Origin: Marinobacterium ramblicola
GTDB taxonomy: Bacteria > Pseudomonadota > Gammaproteobacteria > Pseudomonadales > Balneatricaceae
Length of the DNA: 64,000 bases
Direction: 5' to 3'
Assembly: GCF_019084545.1 (NCBI RefSeq)
Contig: NZ_JAHREP010000020.1
Span: forward strand, 36,359-100,358
The translations under genes and the position numbers were made by a program. The notes beneath the pieces are model-generated. The model had not been told where the DNA came from, did not search any database, and was given only the letters and a program-made list of their open reading frames with translations. Shown piece after piece: positions 55,807-64,000 of the stretch (position 1 is the first letter of the stretch; each line of letters opens with the position of its first letter).

Positions 55807-57537
55807 TCAGCGATTGACCACCCACTGATACAGATTCAGCAGCAGCAGGCCCAGACAGATCAGCTTCCACAGCAGCAGTGGGTTGCGTTCAACCAACGGT
55901 CGATGACGGATGCGCGCTTCCAGCTGGGTATTGGGTACGGTGAAATCGTGCAGGAACTCCGACAGTGCCTCATAGCGATAGCGCGGGTTGGGCTGCAGCG
56001 CCTTGCGCAGACAGCCCTCGATCCACAACGGCAGGTCGCGGCGGTGCTGCAGTGCCGGGATGTAGTCGAGCACAGCATAGTTCTTCAGTTGCACCTGCTT
56101 CACCGAGGGCTCCTTGTAGGGCAGCGCGCCGGTGAGCATCTCGTAGGCGATCACCGCCAGCGAGAACAGATCGGAGCGAAAGCTTCCCGGCTCGCCGACC
56201 AGGTACTCCGGCGCCACGTAATTCACGCTGCCCTGGGGGATCGACTTGTCCAGCGGCGAGATCAGCTCATCGGTACCGGCGATCAGCACGGTGCCGAAAT
56301 CGAGGATCTTCACCCTGCCCTCCCGGTCCAGCATGATGTTTTCCGGTTTCAGGTCCTGGTGCACCATATCGGCGCGCTGGAATGCGCGTAGCCCCTGCAC
56401 CGCCTGCTGCACGATGCGACGCACCTCGTCCACCGGCGGACGGGGATGGTCATGCATCCACTCGCGCAGGTTGATCCCCTCGATATATTCGCCCAGATAG
56501 TAGAGAAAGCGTTTCTCGCGCCGGGGCTCATAGGTCTTCATCACGTTGGGGTGGTCGATACAGCGTCCGACCCACTCCTCGCGCACGAAGCCATCCAGAT
56601 AGAGCGCATCCTCGGAGAAGTTCTGCGACGGCGCCTTCAGCGTGAACTGTTCGCCGCTCTCCTCGTCCCGCACCCGGTACATGTGGCTGCGGGTGCCGCT
56701 GAAGATCACCTCCAGCACCTCGTAGCCGTCGATGCGGTTGCCGACCGACATCACCGGGGGGATCGGCAACGCGGTCAGGCGACGGTGGGTCTCATCCAGG
56801 GTTTCCTGCGGCAACCCGTCGATCGCCACCAGCAGAACGGTGAGGTTGTCGTCGCTTCCGGCCTCCAGCGCCTCGGCTACAATTCGCCGGGCTGCTGCTT
56901 CCAGATCCGTTGTCGCATCCGTTAGCAACTCGCGCAGTCGAGCGGCGGACAGTACGCCGTGCACGCCATCGGTGCTCAGCATCAGCAGGTCGCCCACGGC
57001 CAGATCCTGGGTGGAGTAGTCCACCTCAAGGTGTCTGTCGGCACCCAGCGCGCGAGCCAGGTAGCCCTGGCCGGCGGCTATACTCAGGTGGTCCTGGGTC
57101 AGTTGCTCCAGCGTTCCGTCGCGCCAGTGGTAGACCCGTGAATCGCCGGCATGAAAGCAGTGCAGGGTATGGGATTTGATCACCACCGAGGAGAAGGTGG
57201 TCAGCATACTGTCGCCGTAGTTCTGGAGATGGCTCTGACGGTTGGCGTTCTGCTGATAGATCCAGCCGTTGAGGCTGGTCAGTACACGGGAGACGGACTT
57301 GCGTACGCTCCAACTCTGCGGCGTGCTGAAGTAGTCTTCGAGGAAGGAGGTAACTGCGGTCTGGCTGGCGATATGGGAGTCGGCGCAGCTGCTGACGCCA
57401 TCGGCAATAGCCGCTGCTGCCCCCTTAAACTCGGCCCCATTGCCGGTGGCCAGATGGGCGGCGAAAGCGTCCTGATTGACCGACTTACGACCGGCTTCGG
57501 AACAGCCACCAAAGCGTACCTGCAACCTTTTGCTCAT
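55807..57537 (-). CDS. Bifunctional PP2C phosphatase / Ser-Thr protein kinase in the nitrate operon
   Basis: 576-residue membrane-anchored protein. Residues 1 to about 240 are a PP2C phosphatase (NQDAFAAH; AIADGVSS; HAGDSRVYHW; GSDDNLTVLL). Residues of about 265-530 are a Hanks-type kinase with catalytic loop VHQDLKPEN (HQD in place of HRD) and ILDFG. A C-terminal transmembrane helix (LLLWKLICLGLLLLNLYQW) follows. Genes of this type sit between the nitrate transporter and nirB in pseudomonads. Its targets are unknown; control of nitrate uptake or assimilation is inferred. Confidence 0.92.
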   Translation of the reverse strand: MSKRLQVRFGGCSEAGRKSVNQDAFAAHLATGNGAEFKGAAAAIADGVSSCADSHIASQTAVTSFLEDYFSTPQSWSVRKSVSRVLTSLNGWIYQQNANRQSHLQNYGDSMLTTFSSVVIKSHTLHCFHAGDSRVYHWRDGTLEQLTQDHLSIAAGQGYLARALGADRHLEVDYSTQDLAVGDLLMLSTDGVHGVLSAARLRELLTDATTDLEAAARRIVAEALEAGSDDNLTVLLVAIDGLPQETLDETHRRLTALPIPPVMSVGNRIDGYEVLEVIFSGTRSHMYRVRDEESGEQFTLKAPSQNFSEDALYLDGFVREEWVGRCIDHPNVMKTYEPRREKRFLYYLGEYIEGINLREWMHDHPRPPVDEVRRIVQQAVQGLRAFQRADMVHQDLKPENIMLDREGRVKILDFGTVLIAGTDELISPLDKSIPQGSVNYVAPEYLVGEPGSFRSDLFSLAVIAYEMLTGALPYKEPSVKQVQLKNYAVLDYIPALQHRRDLPLWIEGCLRKALQPNPRYRYEALSEFLHDFTVPNTQLEARIRHRPLVERNPLLLWKLICLGLLLLNLYQWVVNR

Positions 57538-57688
57538 CGGCCCTCCTCGGCCAGTGGTGTCATATAAGCGCCTGCCTGGAATTGTCCGATCTTCGGGTAC
57601 CGTGCCGGGCAGTGAGGGGTGTTGGAGAACTCGGTGCGAGATTCCTCGCAGGTTCTTAACCGAAGCGGGTTGGCATCGCGCTATCCAA

Positions 57689-57794
57689 GGCCGATAGGGC
57701 CGCTGCCGGCTGACCGTCTGCCGCCATGGATGGCGGCAGACGAGCCCCCAGGGAAGGGTTCACGGCGTGTCAGACGGTAGCGGCCCTATCGGCC
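57689..57794. repeat. Nested inverted repeats between the nitrate transporter and kinase genes
   Basis: 16-bp perfect arms GGCCGATAGGGCCGCT (57689-57704) and its inverse (57779-57794) enclose a 12-bp perfect hairpin GTCTGCCGCCAT / ATGGCGGCAGAC (57716-57727 and 57730-57741). The element is 106 bp and fills much of the 269-base gap. No T-tract follows. It could be a REP/MITE-like insertion or a strong intercistronic mRNA structure. Confidence 0.75.
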
Positions 57795-57806
57795 AGAACC
57801 TCAGGC

Positions 57807-59276
57807 TCAGCTTACTTTGATCAGCTCGACGCTGCCATCCTCATTCACCTCGGCCATATGGCCCTGCGGCTCCTCCATGAACAGCAGCACGATAAAGCCA
57901 AGCACGGCAGTAGCGGCAATCACGCTGAAGAAGATCTGGTAGCTGACGAAGGAGAGCACGGTCAGATAGACCACCGCACCCACGTTGCCATAGGCACCGG
58001 TCATGCCGGCAATCTGTCCGGTGAGACGACGCTTGATCAGCGGTACCACGGCAAATACCGCGCCCTCACCGGCCTGCACGAAGAAGGAGCAGGCCATCGC
58101 GGTGATCACCGCCAGGGCAACCGGCCAGCTGGAGTTGGTCATCGCCATCAGCGCATAACCGCCTGCCAGACCCGCGGTCAGGATCAACAGCGTGCGCTTG
58201 CGTCCATAGCGGTCGCTGATCCAGCCGCCACCGGGACGGGACATCAGGTTCATAAAGGCGTAACCGGAGGCCAGCAGACCCGCATAGACGGGATCCAGCT
58301 CGAAGGTTTCGGCAAAGAACAGCGGCAGCATGGAGACCACGGCCAGCTCGGAACCGAAGGTGGCAAAGTAGAGCACATTCAGCACCGCCACCTGCTTGAA
58401 CTTGTAACGGTGCATCTCCGGCACCGGCTTGACGAAGATCTCGTGGTTGACCTTCCAGGCGCTGTAGCAGTCATAGACGAAGATCACCAACAGCGAGATA
58501 TAGATCAGGTTTACTGCTGTGTCCGACAGCATCTTCACACCCGCCGGAGAGAGTTTCCAGGCCAGCAGCGCCAGGGTGGCATACATCGGCACCTTCATTG
58601 CCAACATGAAGACGAAGTCCCCCTTGCTGGTTACCTCCATACCGCCGTTTTTCTTCGGCCGGAAGTAGGTGGAACCCTTCGGCGTGTCGGTTACATTCTT
58701 GTACCAGACGAAGCTGAACGCCAGACTCATCAGGCCGGTCAGGCCGATCGCGTAGCGCCAGCCATCCTCGCCACCGAACAGCAGCGCCAGTGTCGGCAGC
58801 GTCATCGCACCGGCGGCGGAGCCGAAGTTGCCCCAACCGCCGTAGATCCCCTCGGCAGTGCCCAGTTCATTTGCCGGGAACCATTCGCTGACCATGCGGA
58901 TACCGATGACGAATCCGGCACCGATGAAGCCGAGCAGGAAGCGAGCAATGGCGGCCTGGGCAAAGTCATCGGCCAGGGCGAACAAGAAACAGGGGATGCT
59001 GCACAGGAACAGCAGCGCGGCGTAGATCAGCCGCGGGCCATACTTGTCGGTCAGCATACCGATCAGCACACGGGCCGGGATAGTCAGCGCCACGTTCAGG
59101 ATCAGCAGGGTTTTCACCTGGGCGCTTTCCAGACCCAAAGAACTGCCAATTGCGGCCAGCAGTGGCGCGTGGTTGAACCACACCACAAAGGTGATGAAAA
59201 ACGCGATCCAGCTCAGATGCAGGATCTTGGTCTTTCCGGTAAAGGAAAGCAGGTTGAGTTTGCTTTGCTCGCTCAT
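57807..59276 (-). CDS. NarK/NasA-type nitrate/nitrite transporter (NNP family MFS)
   Basis: 489-residue transporter with twelve helices. Both nitrate signature motifs are present: GIYGGWGNFGSAAG and GAYGNVGAVVYL. The start MSEQSKLN at 59276 is chosen; an upstream in-frame ATG at 59414 would place the leader hairpins inside the coding region. With nirBD and the kinase gene it makes the assimilatory nitrate/nitrite block. Expression should depend on the sigma-54-like promoter and terminator leader upstream. Confidence 0.93.
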   Translation of the reverse strand: MSEQSKLNLLSFTGKTKILHLSWIAFFITFVVWFNHAPLLAAIGSSLGLESAQVKTLLILNVALTIPARVLIGMLTDKYGPRLIYAALLFLCSIPCFLFALADDFAQAAIARFLLGFIGAGFVIGIRMVSEWFPANELGTAEGIYGGWGNFGSAAGAMTLPTLALLFGGEDGWRYAIGLTGLMSLAFSFVWYKNVTDTPKGSTYFRPKKNGGMEVTSKGDFVFMLAMKVPMYATLALLAWKLSPAGVKMLSDTAVNLIYISLLVIFVYDCYSAWKVNHEIFVKPVPEMHRYKFKQVAVLNVLYFATFGSELAVVSMLPLFFAETFELDPVYAGLLASGYAFMNLMSRPGGGWISDRYGRKRTLLILTAGLAGGYALMAMTNSSWPVALAVITAMACSFFVQAGEGAVFAVVPLIKRRLTGQIAGMTGAYGNVGAVVYLTVLSFVSYQIFFSVIAATAVLGFIVLLFMEEPQGHMAEVNEDGSVELIKVS

Positions 59277-59363
59277 CGTCGAGGGGCCTCTGTTGTCTTC
59301 AAAAACAAAAGTCGTCGCCGCTCCAGCGCATCCATGCGCCCGCGGCATACCGTACGTCCTGGA

Positions 59364-59433
59364 CATAAACAAAAGGCGCCCACAAGCGACCTTCCGTTTT
59401 CGACTGGGGGTCACTCGTGAGCGCCTTTGCTCA
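59364..59433 (-). promoter_or_regulatory. Nitrate-transporter leader: hexaloop hairpin P2 overlapping an intrinsic terminator
   Basis: On the minus strand TGAGC-AAAGGC-GCTCA (59418-59433) is a 5-bp hairpin with the same AAAGGC hexaloop as the nirB leader. AAAGGCGC (59421-59428) alternatively pairs with GCGCCTTT (59372-59379), extendable by TCAC/GTGG, to form a terminator followed by TTTTGTTT. The two folds exclude each other. Confidence 0.72.
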
Positions 59434-59514
59434 AAATTTGTGCTTTATCTTGCGACGCGCCTGGGTTTCCCTCGCCCTAACTGAGTGCAACCCTGGTGTT
59501 ACCCGATACCTTGA

Positions 59515-59530
59515 GCTACGCCTTTGCAGC
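59515..59530 (-). promoter_or_regulatory. Second AAAGGC hexaloop hairpin (P1) in the nitrate-transporter leader
   Basis: Minus-strand GCTGC-AAAGGC-GTAGC forms a 5-bp stem including one G-U pair, with loop 59520-59525. It lies about 90 bases upstream of P2, farther than the usual ANTAR P1-P2 spacing. Confidence 0.5.
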
Positions 59531-59636
59531 CCGGGTATCGCTCTCCTACGCGTTGAATTTCAACACTTTACTTGCCACCCATCTGGAGCACGCCCCGTTT
59601 GGCAGCACTATCGCAAGATGCGAATGCACATAATCA

Positions 59637-59653
59637 AGCAATCGCCATGCCAT
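59637..59653 (-). promoter_or_regulatory. Sigma-54-like promoter for the nitrate transporter gene
   Basis: Minus-strand ATGGCAT-GGCGA-TTGCT matches the sigma-54 consensus except at two flanking positions of the -24 element; GG and GC are kept at the right spacing. It predicts a leader of about 350 bases. Confidence 0.6.
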
Positions 59654-59840
59654 TACCGTGCATTTATGACGATAGTACGCGCATAACTGGTGCAATCCCG
59701 CAAAAACGGCACTTCCGTCGATACCGACTCAAACTTATTATTAATAGTTTTCAATACATATAAAATTTATATCAATTTCGCTCATGTTAATTCCTGCCCA
59801 TAATGCACCCGAATAAATCAACGCACCAAAAGAGGACACC

Positions 59841-62102
59841 ATGGCAGGACTGCATATACCCGGCTTCCCCCGCATCGGCGCCCATCGCGAGCTCAAGTTC
59901 GCATTGGAAGGCTACTGGCGCAGCGAGATCGACGCAGGTGAACTGGAAAAGATCGCCGCTGAACTGCGCCACCGCCACTGGCAACTGCAACAGGACGCAG
60001 GGCTCGACTATGTTAGCGTCAACGATTTCTCGCTCTACGATCAGGTGCTCGACCACGCCTGCATGTTCGGCATGGTGCCGGAGCGCTTTACCCGGGGGCG
60101 GTCCGACAGCGATCTGGACAACTACTTCCGCATGGCGCGAGGCCGCGCGCCGACCGGCGAGCCGGTGCGGGCGCTGGAGATGACCAAGTGGTTCGATACC
60201 AACTACCACTATCTGGCACCGGAGCTGGATAACAACAGTACATTCACCCTGCATCCGGACAAGCTGTTCGACGAGATCGTCGAAGCGCGCAGTCTCGGCT
60301 TTACTCCGAAGCCGGTGCTGATCGGGCCGGTGACGCTGCTCTGGATCGCCCGTGGCGACAGCAGGCTGGCATTGCTGCCCCAACTACTCACGCAGTACGT
60401 TGAGCTGCTGCAGCAGTTGAAAAACCTGCAGGTCGAATGGGTGCAGATCGATGAACCTATCCTGACGCTGGATCTGGAGGCATCCTGGTGTCAGGCATTA
60501 CGCACCGCCTACGCCACGCTCGGCGCTGTCGGCAGCCGGCTGCTGCTGACCACCTATTTCGGCGATCTGCGCGACAATCTCGATCTCTGCCTCAGCCTGC
60601 CGGTGGATGGCTTCCATCTCGACAGCGTTCGCGGCGGTCTGGAGTACGTGCAGGCAGCCAAACGGATCAGCGACGATCAGGTGCTCTCGGTCGGCATCAT
60701 CGATGGCCGTAACATCTGGAAAACCGACCTCAACGCCGCGCTGGAGCATCTGCGCCCGGTCAAGCGCGTACTGGGCGAACGCCTCTGGCTCTCCACCTCC
60801 TGCTCGCTGCTGCACGTACCGGTGGATCTGGATCGGGAGAAAAAACTGGATGCGCAGCAGCGTAGCTGGTTCGCCTTCGCCACCCAGAAACTGAACGAGC
60901 TGAAGGTACTGGCACTGGGCCTTGAGGGTCAGGGTCAGGAGGCACTCGCCTTCAACGCGGAAGCGATCGCGTCGCGACGTCAGTCCAAACGTATCCACAA
61001 ACCGGAGGTCGCCCAGCGCCTCGCGGGCATTACCGGCGCCGACAGCCAGCGACAATCGCCCTACCCCGCGCGCGCACCGCATCAGAGGCGTCGGCTGCAA
61101 CTGCCGCTGCTGCCGACCACCACGATCGGCTCCTTCCCGCAGACAGCGGAGATCCGGGCGGCACGGGCGGATCTGCGCCGAGGCAACCTGTCGCAGGCCG
61201 AATATGAGCAGCAGATGCTGGGCGAGATCCAACACTGCGTCAAGCAGCAGGAGCAGCTCGGCCTGGATCTGCTGGTTCACGGCGAAGCGGAACGCAACGA
61301 TATGGTCGAGTACTTCGGCGAGCAGCTGGAGGGCTATCTGACCACCCAGAACGGCTGGGTACAGTCATACGGTTCGCGTTGCGTCAAGCCGCCGGTAATC
61401 TTCGGTGACGTGCAGCGGCCGCATCCGATGACGGTGCGCTGGTCTGAATATGCGCAGTCGCTAACCGACAAACCGATGAAGGGGATGCTAACCGGTCCGG
61501 TAACCATGCTGCAGTGGGCCTTCGTCCGCGACGATCAACCCCGGTCGGCAACCTGCCGCCAGATCGCCCTGGCACTGCGCGATGAGGTATGCGATCTGGA
61601 GCGTGCCGGTATTCCGGCGATTCAGATCGACGAACCGGCTCTGCGCGAAGGCCTGCCACTGCGTCGGGGCGACTGGCAGGCATATCTGGACTGGGCGACC
61701 GAGGCGTTTCGTCTCTGCTCCTCCGGTGTTGCCGACGATTGCCAGATCCACACCCATATGTGCTACTCGGAGTTCAACGACATTATCGCGGCGGTGGCGG
61801 CACTGGATGCCGACGTGATCACCATCGAAACCAGCCGTTCCAACATGCAGCTGCTGGAGGCGTTCGAGGCGTTCGATTACCCCAACGAGATCGGCCCCGG
61901 TGTCTATGACATTCATAGCCCCAACACGCCAGGAGTCAAACAGATGGTGGCGCTGATCGAGAGGGCGGCGCGGCGGATTCCAGTCGACCGGCTATGGGTC
62001 AATCCGGACTGTGGCCTGAAAACCCGCCAGTGGCAGGAGGTGACACCGGCGCTGGAGCGCCTGGTCGAAGCCACCCGTATTCTGCGTAAGCGCCTGGGCT
62101 GA
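59841..62102 (+). CDS. metE: Cobalamin-independent methionine synthase MetE
   Basis: 753-residue enzyme that methylates homocysteine from 5-methyltetrahydrofolate. N-terminal [19 protein letters not shown] and the second-half repeat [16 protein letters not shown] are diagnostic. Zinc-site residues are in [12 protein letters not shown] and [10 protein letters not shown], and the [17 protein letters not shown] motif is present. AGAGGACACC precedes the ATG. It is convergent with cysQ, only 6 bases apart. Confidence 0.97.
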   Translation: MAGLHIPGFPRIGAHRELKFALEGYWRSEIDAGELEKIAAELRHRHWQLQQDAGLDYVSVNDFSLYDQVLDHACMFGMVPERFTRGRSDSDLDNYFRMARGRAPTGEPVRALEMTKWFDTNYHYLAPELDNNSTFTLHPDKLFDEIVEARSLGFTPKPVLIGPVTLLWIARGDSRLALLPQLLTQYVELLQQLKNLQVEWVQIDEPILTLDLEASWCQALRTAYATLGAVGSRLLLTTYFGDLRDNLDLCLSLPVDGFHLDSVRGGLEYVQAAKRISDDQVLSVGIIDGRNIWKTDLNAALEHLRPVKRVLGERLWLSTSCSLLHVPVDLDREKKLDAQQRSWFAFATQKLNELKVLALGLEGQGQEALAFNAEAIASRRQSKRIHKPEVAQRLAGITGADSQRQSPYPARAPHQRRRLQLPLLPTTTIGSFPQTAEIRAARADLRRGNLSQAEYEQQMLGEIQHCVKQQEQLGLDLLVHGEAERNDMVEYFGEQLEGYLTTQNGWVQSYGSRCVKPPVIFGDVQRPHPMTVRWSEYAQSLTDKPMKGMLTGPVTMLQWAFVRDDQPRSATCRQIALALRDEVCDLERAGIPAIQIDEPALREGLPLRRGDWQAYLDWATEAFRLCSSGVADDCQIHTHMCYSEFNDIIAAVAALDADVITIETSRSNMQLLEAFEAFDYPNEIGPGVYDIHSPNTPGVKQMVALIERAARRIPVDRLWVNPDCGLKTRQWQEVTPALERLVEATRILRKRLG

Positions 62103-62108
62103 GCAGCC

Positions 62109-62912
62109 TCAGAACACCGTCCAGTCAAGCTCACCCCGGCCACAGGCGATAAACCAGGGGTTGAGCAGTTGGTCGGTATCCGCATAGCTTAACGGTTCGC
62201 CATCGAACCGGATTACCGCGCCGCCCGCCTCGATCAACACGGCGTGGGCGGCCGCGGTATCCCAGAGCGAGGTGGGGCCGAGCCGGGGATAGATATCCGC
62301 ACTGCCCTCGGCGATGCGGCAGAACTTCAACGAGCTGCCCACCGACTCCAGCTCCACCGGATCATGCTGTTCCAGCTTCTCGATCCACTCCTGCATGCCG
62401 GGGCTGGGATGGGAGCGGCTGCGCAACAGTCGCCAGGGTTGCCCCGGCTGGTGCTCACGTACCTGAATCGTCCGCTCACCCTCACCGTCGATCCGCTGCG
62501 CCCCCAAACCACGTGCCCCCTGCCAGAGGATGTTGGCGACCGGCGCGTAGACCACGCCGAGTACAGGCACACCCCGCTCGATCAGCGCGATATTGACACT
62601 GAAGTCGCCGTTGCGCTTGATGAACTCCTTGGTACCGTCCAGCGGATCGACCAGCCAGTAACGCCCCTGGCCGTCGGCGCCGGGAAAGCCCTCCACATCC
62701 TCTTCGGAGAGGATCGGCAACCTTGGTTCCAGCAACGCCAGACGAGCCACGATAATACGATGCGCGGCGCGGTCTGCTTCGGTCAACGGAGAGTCATCCA
62801 CCTTGTAGCTGACAGCGAACTCACGCGCATAAACCTGCATGATCGCCTCCCCCGCTTCGCGGGCGATAGCGGCCACCTGTTGCAGCAGCTGCGTATTGAT
62901 CCCTCTACCCAT
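62109..62912 (-). CDS. cysQ: 3'(2'),5'-bisphosphate nucleotidase CysQ
   Basis: 267-residue inositol-monophosphatase-fold enzyme that removes the 3'-phosphate from PAP/PAPS during sulfate assimilation. Metal-binding motifs are DSPLTEADRAAH, LSEEDVE, WLVDPLDGTKEFIKRNGDF and the C-terminal LWDTAAAHAVLIEAGG. WLVDPLDGTKEF is the CysQ form. Convergent to metE. Confidence 0.95.
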   Translation of the reverse strand: MGRGINTQLLQQVAAIAREAGEAIMQVYAREFAVSYKVDDSPLTEADRAAHRIIVARLALLEPRLPILSEEDVEGFPGADGQGRYWLVDPLDGTKEFIKRNGDFSVNIALIERGVPVLGVVYAPVANILWQGARGLGAQRIDGEGERTIQVREHQPGQPWRLLRSRSHPSPGMQEWIEKLEQHDPVELESVGSSLKFCRIAEGSADIYPRLGPTSLWDTAAAHAVLIEAGGAVIRFDGEPLSYADTDQLLNPWFIACGRGELDWTVF

Positions 62913-63011
62913 TGTTCTGTGTCCGATTTCGCGCCGCCCACAATTAATTCGTGAGTCGGTATATTGTGCGGCTATACACGCCCAGGGCGTAATCGCGTGC
63001 AGGTCAAACGC

Positions 63012-63926
63012 TTAAGTCAAACGATAGTCCCGACAGCTTGGCGCCGCCGGCAGATGCTGCTCGCCCAGCGCCTGGCGGCACTCTCGCTCCAGCGTCAGTG
63101 TCATCGCATCCAGCGGCAAGCCGTTGTCGCCTGCGCTGAAAGGCTGTTCCAGCTGCTGACTCAGCTCATCCAGTCCGAAAAACGCATAGGCGACGATGGC
63201 GGTCAGAAGTGGGGTGATCATGCCGCTGCCGGCGACCAGGCCGAAGGGCAGCAGCAGGCAGTAGATATAGCTGGTGCGATGTACCAGCAGCATATAGGCA
63301 AAGGGCAGCGGAGTATTGGCCAGCCGCTCGCAACCGGCCACCACATCGCTCAGGGCGGTCAGGCACTGCTCGAAATTGCGTGCGGTGACCGAATCGAAAC
63401 CGCCGGTTTTCACCTCTACCGCCACCTGCTCACCGATCATCTGCAGTATGCGCTCAGGACGATTGACGGCACTTTCCAGCTGCCAGCATTCGGCATCGCC
63501 GAGCCACTCCTGCAACCCAGGCATCGGATCGACATCACGCAGCTGGTCACGCAGGCAACCGGCAAAGGCCACCAGACGCCGCGTCATCCGCTTGTGCCGT
63601 TCGCTCTCCTCGCCACGGTAGGCCAGGCTCATCCGCAACAGGCTGCGCGTCTGAACCAACAGTTGCCCCCATAGGCGCCGCCCCTCCCACCAGCGCTCGT
63701 AACAGGCGTTGTTGCGAAAACCCAGATAGAGCGACAGCGCGATACCGATAAAAGCAAAGGAGGAGGTGCTCAGCTCCGGAAACAGCTGGGGATAGTGATC
63801 ATGCACCCACACCAGCAGTGCCGACAGCAGTGCGACAAGCAGTATCTGCGGCAGGACCCGCGGAGCGATCGATCCCTGATAAACAAAGAACAGCGCCAGA
63901 AACCCCGGCTTTTCACGCACGATCAC
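63012..63926 (-). CDS. Bestrophin family (UPF0187) membrane protein
   Basis: 304-residue membrane protein with the bestrophin signatures FIGIALSLYLGFRNNACYERWWEGRR and, near the C terminus, a FGLDELSQQLEQPFSAGDNGLPLDA stretch, given in parts: LGFRNNACYERWWEGRR and LDELSQQLEQPF. Bacterial members are pentameric ion channels. The start is taken as the GTG at 63926 because the sequence then begins (V)IVREKPG, as family members do, and has the usual 304 residues; the frame stays open to the window edge, so a longer form cannot be excluded. Confidence 0.88.
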   Translation of the reverse strand: MIVREKPGFLALFFVYQGSIAPRVLPQILLVALLSALLVWVHDHYPQLFPELSTSSFAFIGIALSLYLGFRNNACYERWWEGRRLWGQLLVQTRSLLRMSLAYRGEESERHKRMTRRLVAFAGCLRDQLRDVDPMPGLQEWLGDAECWQLESAVNRPERILQMIGEQVAVEVKTGGFDSVTARNFEQCLTALSDVVAGCERLANTPLPFAYMLLVHRTSYIYCLLLPFGLVAGSGMITPLLTAIVAYAFFGLDELSQQLEQPFSAGDNGLPLDAMTLTLERECRQALGEQHLPAAPSCRDYRLT

Positions 63927-64000
63927 GGCAATAATCCATCCGGAAAACGCCTGAGCATAGCCCCTTCCCGTCAGCACCTGCAACGCCTGACGCGGAAACT

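Larger units (their letters stand above)
59277..59840. other. Divergent nitrate-transporter / metE intergenic region
   Basis: 564 bases. The left 350 bases are the regulatory leader of the nitrate transporter gene (terminator, two hexaloop hairpins, sigma-54-like promoter). The right 150 bases are AT-rich and should carry the metE promoter. I saw no cobalamin riboswitch or MetJ-like boxes there. Confidence 0.65.

Noticed and set aside
59690..59840. Cobalamin riboswitch or MetJ/MetR boxes upstream of metE
   Set aside because: The AT-rich 150 bases show no B12-box-like core, no AGACGTCT repeats and no clear TGAA-N5-TTCA.

Overview
The window is about 60% GC, densely coded and free of rRNA, tRNA, CRISPR or insertion sequences. 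It looks like a chromosomal segment of a metabolically versatile gammaproteobacterium. Supporting this are the PA2779/PA2778 pair, Rof, NnrU, a YnfA-type protein, AcnA with a length typical of E. coli AcnA, MetE, CysQ, and a nitrate transporter / PP2C-kinase / NirBD block of the pseudomonad and oceanospirillad kind. I cannot name the genus from the sequence alone.

Left part (1-13.1 kb). An OpuC/OsmU-type ABC transporter for quaternary-amine-like osmolytes (permease, CBS-ATPase, permease, binding protein) is followed by a nitrilase-family amidase and an MmgE/PrpD protein. Convergent to these are an amidohydrolase and an alpha/beta hydrolase that lacks the nucleophilic serine. Then come a chemoreceptor, a second PrpD-like dehydratase, a six-Asp-box beta-propeller and a MoaD/ThiS-like protein ending in Gly-Gly. 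This looks like an uncharacterised uptake and breakdown module. 13.2-20.6 kb is mostly housekeeping: an MFS transporter, RhlE, a dihydrolipoamide dehydrogenase-like flavoprotein, LysE, PA2779/PA2778, FKBP and a rhodanese.

Middle (20.7-33.5 kb). A tricarballylate/aconitate-type island runs leftward: tcuA, tcuB, a GntR regulator, a prpF-like isomerase, tctC, a fused tctA-tctB and a universal stress protein. It is divergent from a TctD/TctE two-component system with an orphan periplasmic binding protein. The same 17-bp direct repeat, CTGTCA-N5-CTGTCA, lies upstream of tcuA, prpF and tctC, and in slightly degenerate form upstream of a low-GC LuxR-type gene. This makes a strong candidate operator for a small regulon.

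33.7-47.6 kb holds Rof, a 3-hydroxybenzoate hydroxylase-like flavoprotein, an orphan ParS/Xre-type antitoxin-like gene, NnrU, a YnfA-type protein, DUF488, an SLC13 transporter beside a fluoroacetate-dehalogenase-like enzyme, a VOC protein and aconitase AcnA. It ends with a persulfide dioxygenase / SulP / rhodanese sulfur operon.

Right part (47.6-64 kb). HupT-HupU-HupV-type H2-sensing regulatory hydrogenase genes are divergent from hupE, which has a perfect sigma-54 promoter match. Next come nirD, nirB, a PP2C-Ser/Thr kinase fusion and a NarK/NasA nitrate transporter. nirB and the transporter each have a sigma-54-like promoter and a long leader in which a hairpin with an AAAGGC hexaloop is mutually exclusive with an intrinsic terminator. 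That is the architecture expected for NasT/NasR (ANTAR) antitermination. metE, cysQ and a bestrophin-family gene close the window.
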